Below, in pieces: positions 36,443-47,948 of a stretch of 64,000 bases of DNA. Where the stretch lies: the NCBI GenBank assembly GCA_001643675.2, contig LSRY02000017.1:1054001-1118000 (forward strand), read 5' to 3'. A program made the position numbers and the translations under genes. The notes under the pieces are model-generated. The model had not been told where the DNA came from. It did not search any database and worked only from the letters and a program-made list of their open reading frames with translations. Source of the DNA: Monocercomonoides exilis (lineage: Eukaryota > Preaxostyla > Oxymonadida > Polymastigidae). Position 1 is the first letter of the stretch; each line of letters opens with the position of its first letter.

Positions 36443-37916
36443 GGCAAATGCATACTTAACGGCAATTTTAAAATTAATGAAAAAGCAGTTTATATATATA
36501 AAGCAAGTTATTTAGTGTATATATTATGAACAAAATAAGTGCGGAAACCATGATTTTTTGATTTTTGAAATCTATCGTTTTCACATATTTATGGGATTTT
36601 TGATCACTCAAAAATCAAAAATTTCATGGAAGAAGTGTCTGATTCAGACGATTCACTTGCTCTGCCTGGAAAACCTACAAACAAATTATTCAGATTGTTT
36701 CTCAATTCGGAGAAATCTGAAAAATGGATATTTTAGAAAAACATCAAAAACAAGCCAGAATGCAGAAGGCACAGAATTGAAATGGATTTACGGCGTTACT
36801 ATGGGAAGATGATGTGGGTTTGCAGAAAATGCAGCAATTGGAAATCAGTTTGCAAGAAAACATCCTTTTATCGAAGCAGGATATAAATAAATGTGATTTT
36901 GTTAATTATCCTCTTTATTTGGAATGGTGCTAGTGAAAATTTTTGCTCGGAAATGTTGGGAATTCATAGGAACTCTGTTGCATATTGGTCATCTGTTATG
37001 AGGTGTTGCGCAATGGACATCATAAATCAGAATGAAACTATTCTTTGATGTTAAAACATTAGTGTTAAAATAGATGAATATGTTTAAAGGAGAAGAAAAT
37101 AACATAGAGGAAAAAGAAAGAAACAAATGTTGGTCTTTGGTGCAGTGGAGCGAAAGAAAGATAAAATGGATGAAACAAAAAACTTTTTTGTCATGACTGT
37201 TCCAGACCGTTCAGTTTCGAAGTTGATTCCTATCATTCATAAGCACAATCTTCCGCATTCAACAATAATGTCAGATGAATGGAAGGCATATTCATCTCTT
37301 TCTCGTCTTGGACACAACCATCAAACAATGTTCCATAAAAGAAAATTTTATGATGAAGAAACTCACGCATGCACAAATACAATCGAAGGATTATGGAGCC
37401 ATATGAGAAGATTTTTTCCTCCCCATGGAATTCGAGAAATATTTGTTGCTGATCAGTTTGCTTTTTGGATGATTAATAAGAGAAAGATTGTGACATTTAA
37501 AGTATTTGTATCAAAAATTATTTTCAACAAAGAAAAATAAACAGAAGAAGCTGAAGAAGATGAAGAAACAGAAGAAACTGAAGAAGAAATACCTGATTTA
37601 GATGATTTACTTATTTCTAATGACAGCGAAACAAGTGAAACCGATAATATTGACCCAGGCGATGGTTTATCTGCCTCTGAGTATTCAGAAAACTCATAAA
37701 GATAAACTTTTTCATTTTATTTTGATTTTTTATTTTGTTTTTTTTATTTTTTAGAAAAAAATTTGACCCATTTTCATAATTTTTGAAAAATTAAAATTTT
37801 ATTTTAACGAACTTCCGCATGTTTTTATCTACTCAAAACATCACAAATGATGTTTATAAGCAATAATCAAACGAAACGTGCAAGAATTAGAAATTGCTGT
37901 TAAGTGTGCATATGCC
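36443..37916 (+). mobile_element. Second, decayed Merlin element
   Basis: The left end GGCAAATGCATACTTAAC and the right end, reverse-complemented GGCATATGCACACTTAAC, form a ~30-bp imperfect inverted repeat (both continue [G/A]GCAATTT). Length 1,474 bp, as expected for a Merlin element. A matching 8-bp flank duplication is not visible (GAGTGAAG left, GTCCAGAA right), so it may have decayed or been rearranged. The interior holds a broken transposase. Confidence 0.8.
36558..37699 (+). pseudogene. Merlin/ISXO2-like transposase pseudogene
   Basis: Fragments in several frames line up with the copy at 23-24 kb: a zinc-ribbon part (PECRRHR...VCRKCSNW), a helical part with RNSVAYWSSVMR, VKIDEYV (first Asp), then an intact stretch from about 37127: LVFGAVER, VPDRSVSKLIPII, MSDEWKAY (second Asp), TNTIEGLWSH (third residue Glu, 36 residues after the second Asp). 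There are stops and frame shifts upstream of 37127 and one in-frame TAA at 37538-37540 before the acidic tail ending at 37699. All three catalytic acidic residues survive, but the reading frame is broken in several places. Confidence 0.88.
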
Positions 37917-38535
37917 GTCCAGAAAATAAAATATTTATTTTTATTGGGACAATAAAGAAAAATGAACAAATAGAATACAACCCTATTCATATACGTATCT
38001 ATATTAAACAATAAGCTTTTTGTAACATGCTAACTTTTGATGAGAACTTATTGTTCTTGGATATACTTTACAATAATTTTTCTTAAAGTTACCGAGGGTT
38101 AATAAGAATTTTCATCCAAAAATGAATAAACCAATCTTTCTAATTCTAATTTTTTTTTATTTTTTCATTCATCTTTGACTTTGTTATCAATAATAATTTC
38201 TTTTATAAAATCATTATATCTTTAAAGCAAGGCTAACTCTCTTTCAGATTAAATTAAATTATGAAAAAAGGAATATACTCATCAAAAGATACACTCCTCG
38301 AATCATAGGTATCGAAGTGATAAAAAAATGACGCAAATGAACGAGTTTAAAAATCTGATATCATTGTGAAGTCTTAACTTTGATCTGTTATACAGCTTGT
38401 ATCTCAGCTGCTTTCAAGATCATACAAAGAGAGTAAACCCAATAATCACTCCACAAGTTTTTCTTGTTAACATCCTCTTCATTCACTACTCAACTCTTCT
38501 TCCCTCAATCTCTTCTCCTTTTGTCATTCGAGGAA
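37917..38535. other. Intergenic, nothing recognised
   Basis: AT-rich spacer between the right end of the second Merlin element and the 3' end of Sec61 alpha. No coding pattern, tRNA-like or snRNA-like motif seen. Confidence 0.5.
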
Positions 38536-40363
38536 TCAGAAGAATGGAAGACCAGAATCTGCGCCTTCCTTAACAATTGTCTCAAAGTATTGATAAATTG
38601 TTGTCACGGCAAGTAAGATACCAGTGCCTGAACCCATGGCTCCCAAAAAGTCCGCCAACACAGTCAGCAACCCAACGCACATACCTCCGAAAGATGCTGC
38701 AATGGGAATGTAACGATTCAATTCATGAACAGTCGATTGTTCACGATGTCCGGGGAAGAAAACTTGTTGTTGCTTCAATGTTTCCGCAACGTCCTTCGCT
38801 GATGAGCCAGAAACATCAATCCACAACCTTGAGAACAGAGCAGTAGTTCCCAACATGAAAACTATATACACAATAGCATGAAGGGGATCTCTGATAACAT
38901 CGCCAAATGAACGAGGTGGAGAGATAAAATATACAAGTCCTCCTACTGGCGTCATCTGTGATGATCCTTCATTAGATTGCCATTCTCCGATCATTTTGAT
39001 CAAGAAGCTTTTAGGAAGTGATTTGTACAGCATTTGAGATAAGAAATACACTAACGACACGAGTGATGACTGAAGGATGATTGGTGTATTTGAGGTGTAG
39101 AACAGTTTAATTGGATAAGAACCTTGATAGTTACGTGATTGACGATGCTTCAATGAAAGTTCGACGCGAACACCCTGGAAGTAAACAACTACCAAAAAGA
39201 CTATAACCGTTGCAAGCAATGACGAGACGTTTGGCAAATGTTGACGAGTGAATGCTTCGGCAAGAGCTCTTCCTTTATCGGAACGCGTGATTAAAAGATG
39301 TATCAGAGCAATTATGCATCCCTCAAATTCAGTTCCTCTTCCATAGTTTGCAGTATTTGGAGAAAAGCATTGCCATACAATATTCTCGCAAATGTTTGTT
39401 GCAATAAACAAAGAAATACCGCTTCCTATTCCATATCCTTTCTGCAAGAATTCATCCTAAAATAAATAATTACATTATTTGTATTTAAAATAAAATATCA
39501 TTTTTATCTAATTGCTTTAAAAAGCAAACCAATAGGGTAATAACAAGTCCTGAAACGCTCAACTGAACAACCAAAATAAAAGCGGTCCAGAATCCAATTT
39601 CTCTAACTGGTCCATACATTCCAGCCAGAACATATGCGAGTGCTTGCACAATGGTAAAAATTAATCCAGCTAATTTTTGAACTCCATTAAATAACGCTCG
39701 TTCGGATTTAACGCTTTGATCAACGTCAATCAGTTTTGTTCCGGCAAGCAATTGGATGATCATTCCCGATGTCACAATCGGTGAAATGCCAAGCTCCATC
39801 AATGTACCTGATGAAAGTTATTTAAATATTAAAATCATCAAAAAAGCGAATAATAAATAATAATTTAAATAATAATAGAATGTAAAAAAATCACAATATG
39901 AATGATTGAAATTATTATTACAATACATTCAACAAAGTCATGTCTATTTTCATTGAACACAATCTTAAATCTCCAAACGTACACGCGTCACACCTCTGTT
40001 TGATGCCATGATTGAACGCAACCAATAAAAAGGATCTGATCCTTTTGCTTTAGTAATTCCAACAAGTGGAATTCTTGAGTAAAGCAAAAACAGCAACAAT
40101 GTCAGCAGAGTGTAAATTATTTTTTGCTTGAACGGTACCTGTACAATGAAAACAATACAAAGAAAAGTTTACAATGTAACGATAGGTACAGTCACCGAAA
40201 ATTCCGGTTATAAAAGAAATGTCAAACAATTTTAACGGGCTGTGTCACTTCAGGCACAAATTGAACAAAAGGCTTGCAGAAATCAAGAAACTTTCCTTTA
40301 TATACACAATATATATATAAAATTATCAATTCAATTCATAAGACAATCACATTCCAAACCCAT
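38536..40363 (-). CDS. SEC61A: Sec61 alpha, protein-conducting channel of the ER translocon
   Basis: Minus-strand exons 40363-40360, 40295-40228, 40138-39994, 39807-39530, 39456-38536 give 471 aa, the usual size of Sec61 alpha. Conserved blocks in order: [110 protein letters not shown]. Ten-TM channel of the ER membrane that moves nascent chains with Sec61 beta and gamma. The first exon is only ATGG: a 64-bp intron (GTTTGG...AAAG) follows, and splicing gives M-G-K-F-L-D, matching the MGIKFLD start of other Sec61 alpha proteins. No other in-frame start precedes KFLD. Five exons, introns 64, 89, 186 and 73 bp. Divergent from the next gene. Confidence 0.95.
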
Positions 40364-40552
40364 CGCGTCTTTTTGATCAACCCTTATTTTGTCTTTTCAG
40401 TTTGAAAAGATGTCAATGGAATTTTTGTTGACAAATAAAATTCATACAACAATATGCAATAACTTATCTTTGTTAATAACATAATCACACTTTCAAAAAG
40501 GGAACCATCATATATATATTTTTATTTTTCTCTTATTTATTAATTTTTAAAT
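40364..40552. promoter_or_regulatory. Divergent intergenic region of Sec61 alpha and a membrane protein gene
   Basis: 189 bp separate the two start codons. The region must serve both genes. It contains AT-rich runs (ATATATATAT near 40512) but no element could be assigned with confidence. Confidence 0.4.
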
Positions 40553-41997
40553 ATGTCTCAAATGCAATCACAAAAATCACCCAAAGATATTTTGCAATTA
40601 GTATTATCATATAAAGAAAGAGGAAAATCTGCTAAAGATTGTGTTGCTGAGTTAACCAACGATTTTGATGAAGATTATAAAACGGATAATCTTGAATCAG
40701 ACAACATGCAAGATGATGCAGACGAAAACAATCTTATGAAATCCTTAGATAATTTATCAAAAAACATTAATGATAAAATTCATCAAGTTGTAGACGACGC
40801 TCAACACTCTCCGGAACACTCTGATAATAATTTACCTGCTCAACAACAATTGTCAAACATACTTGATAAGCTGTATTTTTTTATGACTTCTATATGCGTT
40901 ATTCTTTTTGAGGTACTCTTCTTAATGTACAGTTTCTGTATCAAAAAAGAAAGCGGAATGGATTCACGCACAGTTATTTTAATGAATATATCATGCATGT
41001 TTTCATTAGTAAAGATATTTTCATTCTCCGCACAGATTTTTGAGCAGCTTACACACCACATCGTAAATCATGAGGCGAGACGAACTCTTTGGCCAGTTTA
41101 CACATATCTGCTGTGTATCATAAATGACTTCATATCTATTAAAACAATTATTAGCTTGTACAAGCAGAAGCACCTCTATGAGAGCAGAATATTATTTAAT
41201 CATAAGTTGCTCCAGATATTTAGAATTCTTGATATTTTGTTTAGCATAAAACAAATAAGGGATCTGGTTTGTTAGGTGAATTGTATTTTGTAGCATCACT
41301 TAAATTATTCAAACTCTCAGTTTAATAGAAATTATGAAAGTAGTCTATTGAAAAGAATTATTAAACGTTTGTCAGATGGGATTAGAAATCAATTACAGCT
41401 ACGAAATGTTTCACTTCTGGAATTAAGAAAATGTTTGCCATCATCTTGTATTTTTCCATGATTTTAATTTTTTTTCATCATTACTCTTTTTAAAAATTTC
41501 CCCTTCATCTTTCTTCCAATGTATTTTTCTGAATTTATAATGACATTTATATATACATTTTTTCCTTTCCTCATAAAAAGTCTTTTTCGAAATGACATTT
41601 CATCTCATATTTCTTGTGATACTGTACAAGAAATTATATCCCACTCATTTCATTATCAAACATCCATTCCATTGGGCCAATTTATTGCTATACACCATTT
41701 TTATTTCAGATTTATTTGTGAGAATATCACTCTTAAGAATGAGATCTGGATTGGTCTGCGATTCTTTTTATCAATTTTTTTCAAACTGCTTTTTCCTTCT
41801 TATTTATTAATATGTTTTAGGAACCTTTATTGATTCCAGCTATCTTTTGCAAAGGCATACCTGGAACTGTCTTTGCTTCCATTATTTCATTTTTCTTATC
41901 GCTTATACCAGATTGGGAACCCGAATTGACGTTCCATCCCAGAGTTGCAAATGCTCCTCAACCCACTGTTCAAGTGAACGATGAAGTTCAGGAATGA
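40553..41997 (+). CDS. Multi-pass membrane protein of unknown family
   Basis: Proposed exons 40553-41266, 41321-41432, 41710-41753, 41821-41997 (348 aa, frame kept throughout). The first ~85 residues are soluble and acidic (SPKDILQLVLSYKERGKSAKD, then DDADENN). Hydrophobic segments follow: LYFFMTSICVILFEVLFLMY, then LWPVYTYLLCIINDFIS, and after a basic stretch (LLKRIIKRLSDGIRNQ) the last exon gives IPAIFCKGIPGTVFASIISFFLSLIP and a short soluble end. Donors are GTTTGT, GTTTGC and GTCTGC. I do not recognise the family. The ends of exon 1 and exon 4 are solid; intron 41433-41709 is unusually long and could hide a further exon. Head-to-head with Sec61 alpha. Confidence 0.5.
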
Positions 41998-42227
41998 ATC
42001 CGCGAATATCTGAATATTTGTTGAACTTATTTCAATTCATTCACACTTGAATAGCTTGTCTCATCTTTCTCCTTCTTTTGAAACATTGTTGAATAATACC
42101 TTTTTTACACAAAGAAATAAAAAGGGTACATTAACTTTTTGTTTTGTTTGCGTGTGATTTTTTTTATTAAATTGAATAATATATTGATTTTTTAATAATT
42201 TATTTGTTGTGAATTTTAGAATAACTT

Positions 42228-42747
42228 TCAAGTCATTCCTCTTGAACCATGCTAAATTTTAATAAAAATAAAAAAAAGATTATGCGAAAATCAAATTCAA
42301 AAATTTTAACATACTATTTTTCTTTCATAAAAGTCATCTGCCTTACTTGTTCCAATATTTATTATTTTGGGGCATCCTTCCCTGTCTTTTTCTTGCATCG
42401 TGCATTCTTTGCAATAATATGCATCAGCAACACCAGGTCCACCACAAATTACGCATCTGCCAGCATATGATCCATAGTTGCATTCATCGCAAATATGAAC
42501 CTAAATATCGAAAAATACGTTCAACACATTTTAAAAAAATATTTGTAAAACAAATACCAATGTAGTTGGTCTTGAGTATGAATCACAAATAACACAACGA
42601 CCGTCACATCCTTCGCACAATCTCCCAATAGCCGTTCCAGTTTGTTTTCTGCAAAACATTAAATCTGGATGATGTTTCTATTTTGAAAGATTAAAAATTT
42701 GTTATGTCAACAAAACATCTACAATTAATTCAAAAGCATACAGCCAT
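42228..42747 (-). CDS. PHF5A: PHF5A / SF3b14b, U2 snRNP SF3b subunit
   Basis: Minus-strand exons 42747-42742, 42677-42558, 42500-42315, 42251-42228 give 111 aa (human 110). Near-complete family match: [20 protein letters not shown], then [53 protein letters not shown]. The CxxC pairs form three zinc sites in a knotted fold. PHF5A holds the branch-point adenosine pocket with SF3B1. The first exon is just ATGGCT: splicing across a 64-bp intron (GTATGC...AATAG) yields M-A-K-H-H-P-D, the universal start of this protein. A longer alternative exon (ATG near 42874) would add an unconserved extension, so the micro-exon is preferred. The last exon encodes seven residues plus TGA. Divergent from SF3A1, 209 bp away. 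Confidence 0.95.
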
Positions 42748-42956
42748 TTTCAATATAAATATATTTAATAAGAAAATTTGTGTTAACAAAATATATTACA
42801 CATGTTTCTGATCAATTAATTCAATATCTTTGTTGATTTTCAAATATTCTGCATATGTTTGTGCTGTTTTCATTTCAATCAAACTTTTGCATCAATTAAG
42901 CAGAAATGTGATCTGAAAACTAATTTAAAACAGAACTTGAATTTTATTAAAAATTC
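42748..42956. promoter_or_regulatory. Divergent promoter region of PHF5A and SF3A1
   Basis: 209 bp between the start codons of two U2 snRNP protein genes. Shared control is likely from the geometry; no specific element can be named. Confidence 0.45.
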
Positions 42957-45151
42957 ATGACTAATACCCCAATTGGAAAATTTATTTTACCTCCAACAGA
43001 GGTCCAGACTTTGATTGAAAAAACAGCGCAATTTATTGCAGAAAAAGGAGCTTCATTCGAACAAAAACTTCTTGATGATCAAAAAGATAATCATCGTTTT
43101 GAATTTTTGAAACCCGAGTCTCAATATCATCAATTTTATGCGCACACGCTTCATCAAAAGATTGTCGAAGGAGGTATGAAAAATAGATTTATTTATTTGT
43201 ATTTTTTACGAAATGATTTCTTCATTTTATATTTGATATCTGTTTTAAAGCTTACAAGAAAGCGGGGCTTGAATCTGAAATTGTCAAAAAAGACAAGCAA
43301 AAAGTTATTTATTTTTATTTTTATAGGTTTAACGAAGCTTGTTGTCATTTCATTTTTAGGAAAAGAAGACAAGTCACACTGTTGAAAGGGCAGCTCAAAT
43401 TAGAAAAATTCCAAAGGAGGCACCCCCTCCATTTAGATTTGCTGTAGATCCTCCAAATCAAATCACTACTTTAGAATTGTTTGTTGTAAGTTTATTTTTT
43501 GACTTTATCAATATTATTTTTGATTGTGTTTTTTAGAGAACAAATAAAGTTAACTGCCTTGTTTGCTGCAAAAAATGGAATGCAATTCATTCAAAGCCTT
43601 CCAGAAAATGTTAAGGCAAGCCCTCAATTCGAATTTCTTCAGCCAAGCAGCACAAGGTACTTTTATTATCAGTCGCTAATTCAACAATACGAGATGTGTC
43701 TTCGCCCATCTCCAGAATGCCTCAAAAAAATAGACCTAGAAGCAGATTCAAAGTTTGCTTCTCAATTATTGTTCATTTAAAGAAAAGTTGATATTTTATT
43801 CCATTGTGAAAAAAATATTTTTTTTAATTTTAAATTTTAATTTTGAAATGAATGGTTATTTTTACAGATTCGCAATTTTTAAACGCATTCAAAAGCGAGC
43901 AGCGTGGGAGCGCTGGGCGGAAGAGACGAAGCAGCGGGACGCGCTTGCTGCGGAGGCAGAGCGAGACAACGAGGCTGCGCAGATTGATTGGCACGACTTT
44001 GTGGTTGTGGAGAGAGTTGTGTTTGACGACGACGAGGATGAGGATAAGGACAGGCAAAAAGAGAACAGCGGGCTTTTGAACTTGGGCGCTTCCACAGATG
44101 ACCACAACGCACACATAGGTGTGAAATTTCAAGCTGACACAAATGTTTTGTGCATGAAGGCAATGACTGTTTCGATGAGCCTTCTTCTTCTTCTTCTATT
44201 TTTTTATTTAAAAAATCAATTGCGTTGTTTCGAATGCAAATTTATTATTTTATTTTATTAATATTTTCTTTCTTTCTTTTTAACATTTTTTTTAAAAAAA
44301 AAACACATAATTCTATCAACTGTATTCATTTCCCCCCCCTATTTTTCACAGATTTCCTCGCATCTTCACTCGGAGGAGCGTCTATTGAAGGGCCGACATT
44401 TCAGCTGGGGCACGGCCGAGACGAGTCAGAAGACGTCGATATGGACATGGACATTGAGGAAAACGACGAGCAGCACCAGACAACATCCACTTCACACCCA
44501 CACACAGCCACATCATCATCATCTTCTTCTTCTTCATCTTCTGCTTCTTCTACTTCTGCTTCTTCTGCTGCAAATGCCACTCCTCTTTCGCGCGCCCACA
44601 CGCTCGCAGCAGCAGCCGCTGCGTCGCTGCGGATGGTGGTGTGCTCGTTCTGCGGGAAGGAGATTCCGGAGTCAGAGATCGACCAGCACATCAAAATGGA
44701 GATGAGCGACAGCACAGCCAGGCAGAAGCGCATACAGGCAATGAACAAGACAAAGGCCCTCTCTGCCTCGACGGGGGACGAAATCGCCATCTCGCTCCAG
44801 CGCTTCGCAGAGCGCAGGCCGGATATCTTTTCGAGCACAGGGAAGGAAAGCGCAGAGGAAAAGGCAGCGAGAGAAGCGAAGCTTGCTGAGGAGAGGAGGA
44901 TTGCACTGCAGAGAGAGGCTGGTGCCTGGGACGGAAGATTCGCTTCAAAGGCCACAGCCTCTTCAATTGCTCAATATCTTCCACAATCGTCTTCTTTCAC
45001 TCCAGATAAGCAGTTTGGACCGCAGATGGATGAGCAGCAACAATATATGCAGGAACCTCAAAAAAGACTGTTTGGAGATGGAATTCATCAAAATGGAATG
45101 AATCCTCAGTTTTCAAATTTGAATATGTCCAAGCGTACAAGAACAGAATGA
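42957..45151 (+). CDS. SF3A1: SF3A1 (SF3a120/Prp21), U2 snRNP SF3a subunit
   Basis: Exons 42957-43173, 43251-43303, 43360-43478, 43537-43752, 43868-44118, 44352-45151 (551 aa). SURP1 at residues ~12-55 (LIEKTAQFIAEKG...FEFLKPESQYHQFY); SURP2 ~130-180 (LTALFAAKNGMQF...FEFLQPSSTRYFYY); then the hallmark AQIDWHDFVVVERVVF (~239), a Ser run, and the CSFCGKEIPESEIDQHIK block (~381) followed by FAERRPDIF and WDGRF. SURP domains bind SF3A3 and SF1. The protein is shorter than the human one (793 aa) and ends soon after the WDG motif; the C-terminal ubiquitin-like domain that contacts U1 stem-loop 4 is not seen. Large exons 5 and 6 are markedly GC-richer than their introns. Five introns of 56-233 bp. 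Confidence 0.93.
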
Positions 45152-45276
45152 TATATTTTGATTTAATAAATTTATTATTTATTTTTAAGTGTTTATTTTC
45201 AAGCATTTCAATAAAAAATTATCAGTTAATGATATTTTAAACTTTTTCATGGGATGATCAAAAGACAATTATTTTA

Positions 45277-47759
45277 ATGTCTCATTTGAGGGATGAAGAA
45301 GATGAATCATTAAATTTACCAGAAGGGAAACAAGGCACGCATTAAGAATTTTATTTTTAGATTTATTATATATGTGCTTTCTTTGCAACAAATATGATAC
45401 TCATATTTCATCGAAAAATATTTTTTAAAATTCAAAAGAGCGGATCATCGAATGTCCTTATATGGACACTATAAACAGATCAATTTTAAATTTTGATTTT
45501 GAAAAGTGTTGCTGTGTTACGTTATCTACAGTTAATGTTTATGCTTGTCTTGTGTGTGGAAAATATTTCCAAGGTTTGACACTATTTTTTGTTTATTAAT
45601 TATTTTTTGTTTACTATTTTGTACAACAGGAAGAAGCGAAAAAACACCTGCCTACTCTCATTCGCTACAAGCGGAACATCATGTTTTTATGAATATGAAA
45701 ACTTTGAAGGTTACATTTTTTTTTACATTTTTGGAAATTAAACTCTCTTATTTTTATACGATATTTAGGCTTATTGTCTTCCAGATGGATATGAAATCAT
45801 TGACGATTCTTTGAATGATATCAAAGTTTGTTGCAAATCATTTCGATTATTTATCTTTTTAACTTCAAAAATATCTGTCAGAGAGTTATACGCCCCCAGT
45901 TCAATATCGCATACATAACAGGATTGGAAAATGACATTCGTACGTGTCGTGCGTTGGATGGAACATTGTTTTATCCAGGTTACGTTGGCTTAAACAATAT
46001 TGATGGAAATGATCATGTTGCATGTGTAATTCATGTTTGAAATCTTTTTATTTCAAAATCCAATTGAAACAATCTTAATCATTTATATTGTTTGCAGGCA
46101 TTAGGACAGATTCCCCTATTTCGGAATTTTTTCTTGGATAATGATGTCTTTCGAATTGTATGCACTTGAGCAATATCCAAAACCATTTCAATATTTTCAA
46201 TTTTCCATGTTTTTTTTAATTTTAAATTTTTTGATAACAACTTCTTTGTCTCAACCAACGTATCGCAACATTCAGTTACATTCTCGGGCACAGCTTCCAG
46301 CGAGTGCACCCACACCTGAAGAAGCCGCGACTCGCCCTTCGCCCACCGTTGTATCACACGCCCTCTCAACGCTCCTGCGGCAGATGTGGTCTCCCTTCAA
46401 CTTCAAGTCCCACGTCTCTGCCCAGACATTCATTCACCTCGTCTCTCTCTTCCAGCCGTCTCTGATCACTTCACACTCATCTTCAACTTCATCTTCATCT
46501 TCATCCTCTTCCTCTTCCAGCTCGTCTTCTCGTGCCTCTTCCGCTGGCTTTGCTGCGATGTCCTCATCGTCAATTGCTCGCTCCTCCATCGCAGCGTCGG
46601 CAGACGAGCACCATTCACTTCCCCGTGACGCCCTTCGCTTCTTGCTGTGGCTGCTCAGCATTGTTGACTCAGAATGTGGGGATGTTATTTCGCCACAGAT
46701 GCAGCAGTCGTCCAAAGACGATTCTTCAAAACATCCAAATGAGAAGAAGAAGAAGAAGCAGGGTTTGTTGTTATTATTATCATTAAGGAATATTTCATTT
46801 TTTCCCACTTTGTTTAATGATAATAACAAATCAACTTTTTCTTCTGTGCGTTTGTCGTTGATTGTTGTTTAGGCATAATAAAGTCCAGCTTCCAAGGCTC
46901 ATTGAAAATAATAACACAGACACCATCCTCCTCCTCCACCTCATCTTCACCAGAATCTCAATCATCGTCATCATCTCCTTCTTCTTCTCCCTCTTCTTCC
47001 TCCTCTCCCTCTTCCTCCTCCTCTTCATCAACTGACACTTCGACCAAAACCACACAACACAAGCCATTTTTAGTGCTCACCCTCGATCTCCCTCCCATCC
47101 CTCTCTTCCCAGTCGACGAGGACGACGAGGAGAGCCACAGCGGCGTGACGTCCACGCAGGCCGGCATTCAGCAGGTGCCTCTTCCCATTCTGCTGGAGAA
47201 GTACTCAGGCAAATTCATTCCTGTTGTCCCTGTGTCTGCTGTGGGGACGTCGGCTTCTCTTCCTCTCGCAGAAACACCCACGAGGTCAATGAAGATTACG
47301 AAGTTCCCTCCGTTTCTCATACTCCACTTCAACAGATTTATTAAGAACCAGTTTTTCTATGAAAAGAACCCGACGCTTGTGACTTTCCCGATTTCTGGGC
47401 TTAATTTGGCTGAATGTTTGATTAATTTTATTTTTTTAATCTTCAAATAATTTTTTTCATTAACATAATTATTATTTAGATGGACTGTGCAATGAACGAA
47501 TTATATACGATTTAATAGCTTCAATATCACACGAGGGCTCAATTCAAGATGGTAAATATATTGTGCATGTTTATAAGCCAGTTTGTTCAAAAAGCTAATT
47601 AAATAATTTTTCACAATTTTCTTTTAAAAAAAATTAACTTTTGAATAGTCTGTAAAGCAATGGTTTTCGATTGAAGGACTTGTTGTTGAAGAAGTCTTGC
47701 CACAAACAGTTATGCTATCATCTGCCTTCATTCAGATATACCAAAAAAGACCTTTATGA
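45277..47759 (+). CDS. USP39: USP39 / SAD1, tri-snRNP ubiquitin-hydrolase-like protein
   Basis: Exons 45277-45334 (tentative), 45439-45573, 45630-45709, 45769-45825, 45882-46034, 46098-46157, 46276-46762, 46873-47415, 47480-47580, 47649-47759; 594 aa. Zn-UBP finger: ECPYMDTINRSILNFDFEKC, VYACLVCGKYFQG, EHHVFMNMKTLKAYCLPDGYEI. UCH-like part: ALDGTLFYPGYVGLNNI, then GNDHVACVIHALGQIPLFRNFF, where the catalytic Cys box is GND as in USP39, so no protease activity is expected. Later blocks: SSFQGSLKI, LVLTLDLPPIPLFP, FPPFLILHFNRFIKNQFFYEKNPT, ERIIYDLIASISHEG, and a final LSSAFIQIYQKRP. SAD1 keeps U4/U6.U5 stable. Two Ser-rich inserts are lineage-specific. The first exon needs a GC-AG intron (45335-45438); the rest use GT-AG, mostly GTTTG. 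Confidence 0.92.
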
Positions 47760-47916
47760 AGAAAGAAAACTTTTTCGATTTGCGAAAAAGATTTATAAAT
47801 CTTTTTTATTATAAATTTAATAAGATTAAAAATAATTGAAAATTTATTTGCATATTTAAAAATTCAAAATACTTTTCATTTTGATCACAACCATATTTTG
47901 ATTATCAAAAACTGAA

Positions 47917-47924
47917 TATAAAAG
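47917..47924 (+). promoter_or_regulatory. TATA-like box of the U4 snRNA gene
   Basis: TATAAAAG lies about 32 bp upstream of the inferred U4 5' end, a position expected for a core promoter TATA element. Because surrounding DNA is AT-rich, the match could be chance. Confidence 0.5.
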
Positions 47925-47948
47925 AAAAGCGTTGGAAAGATCAAATTT

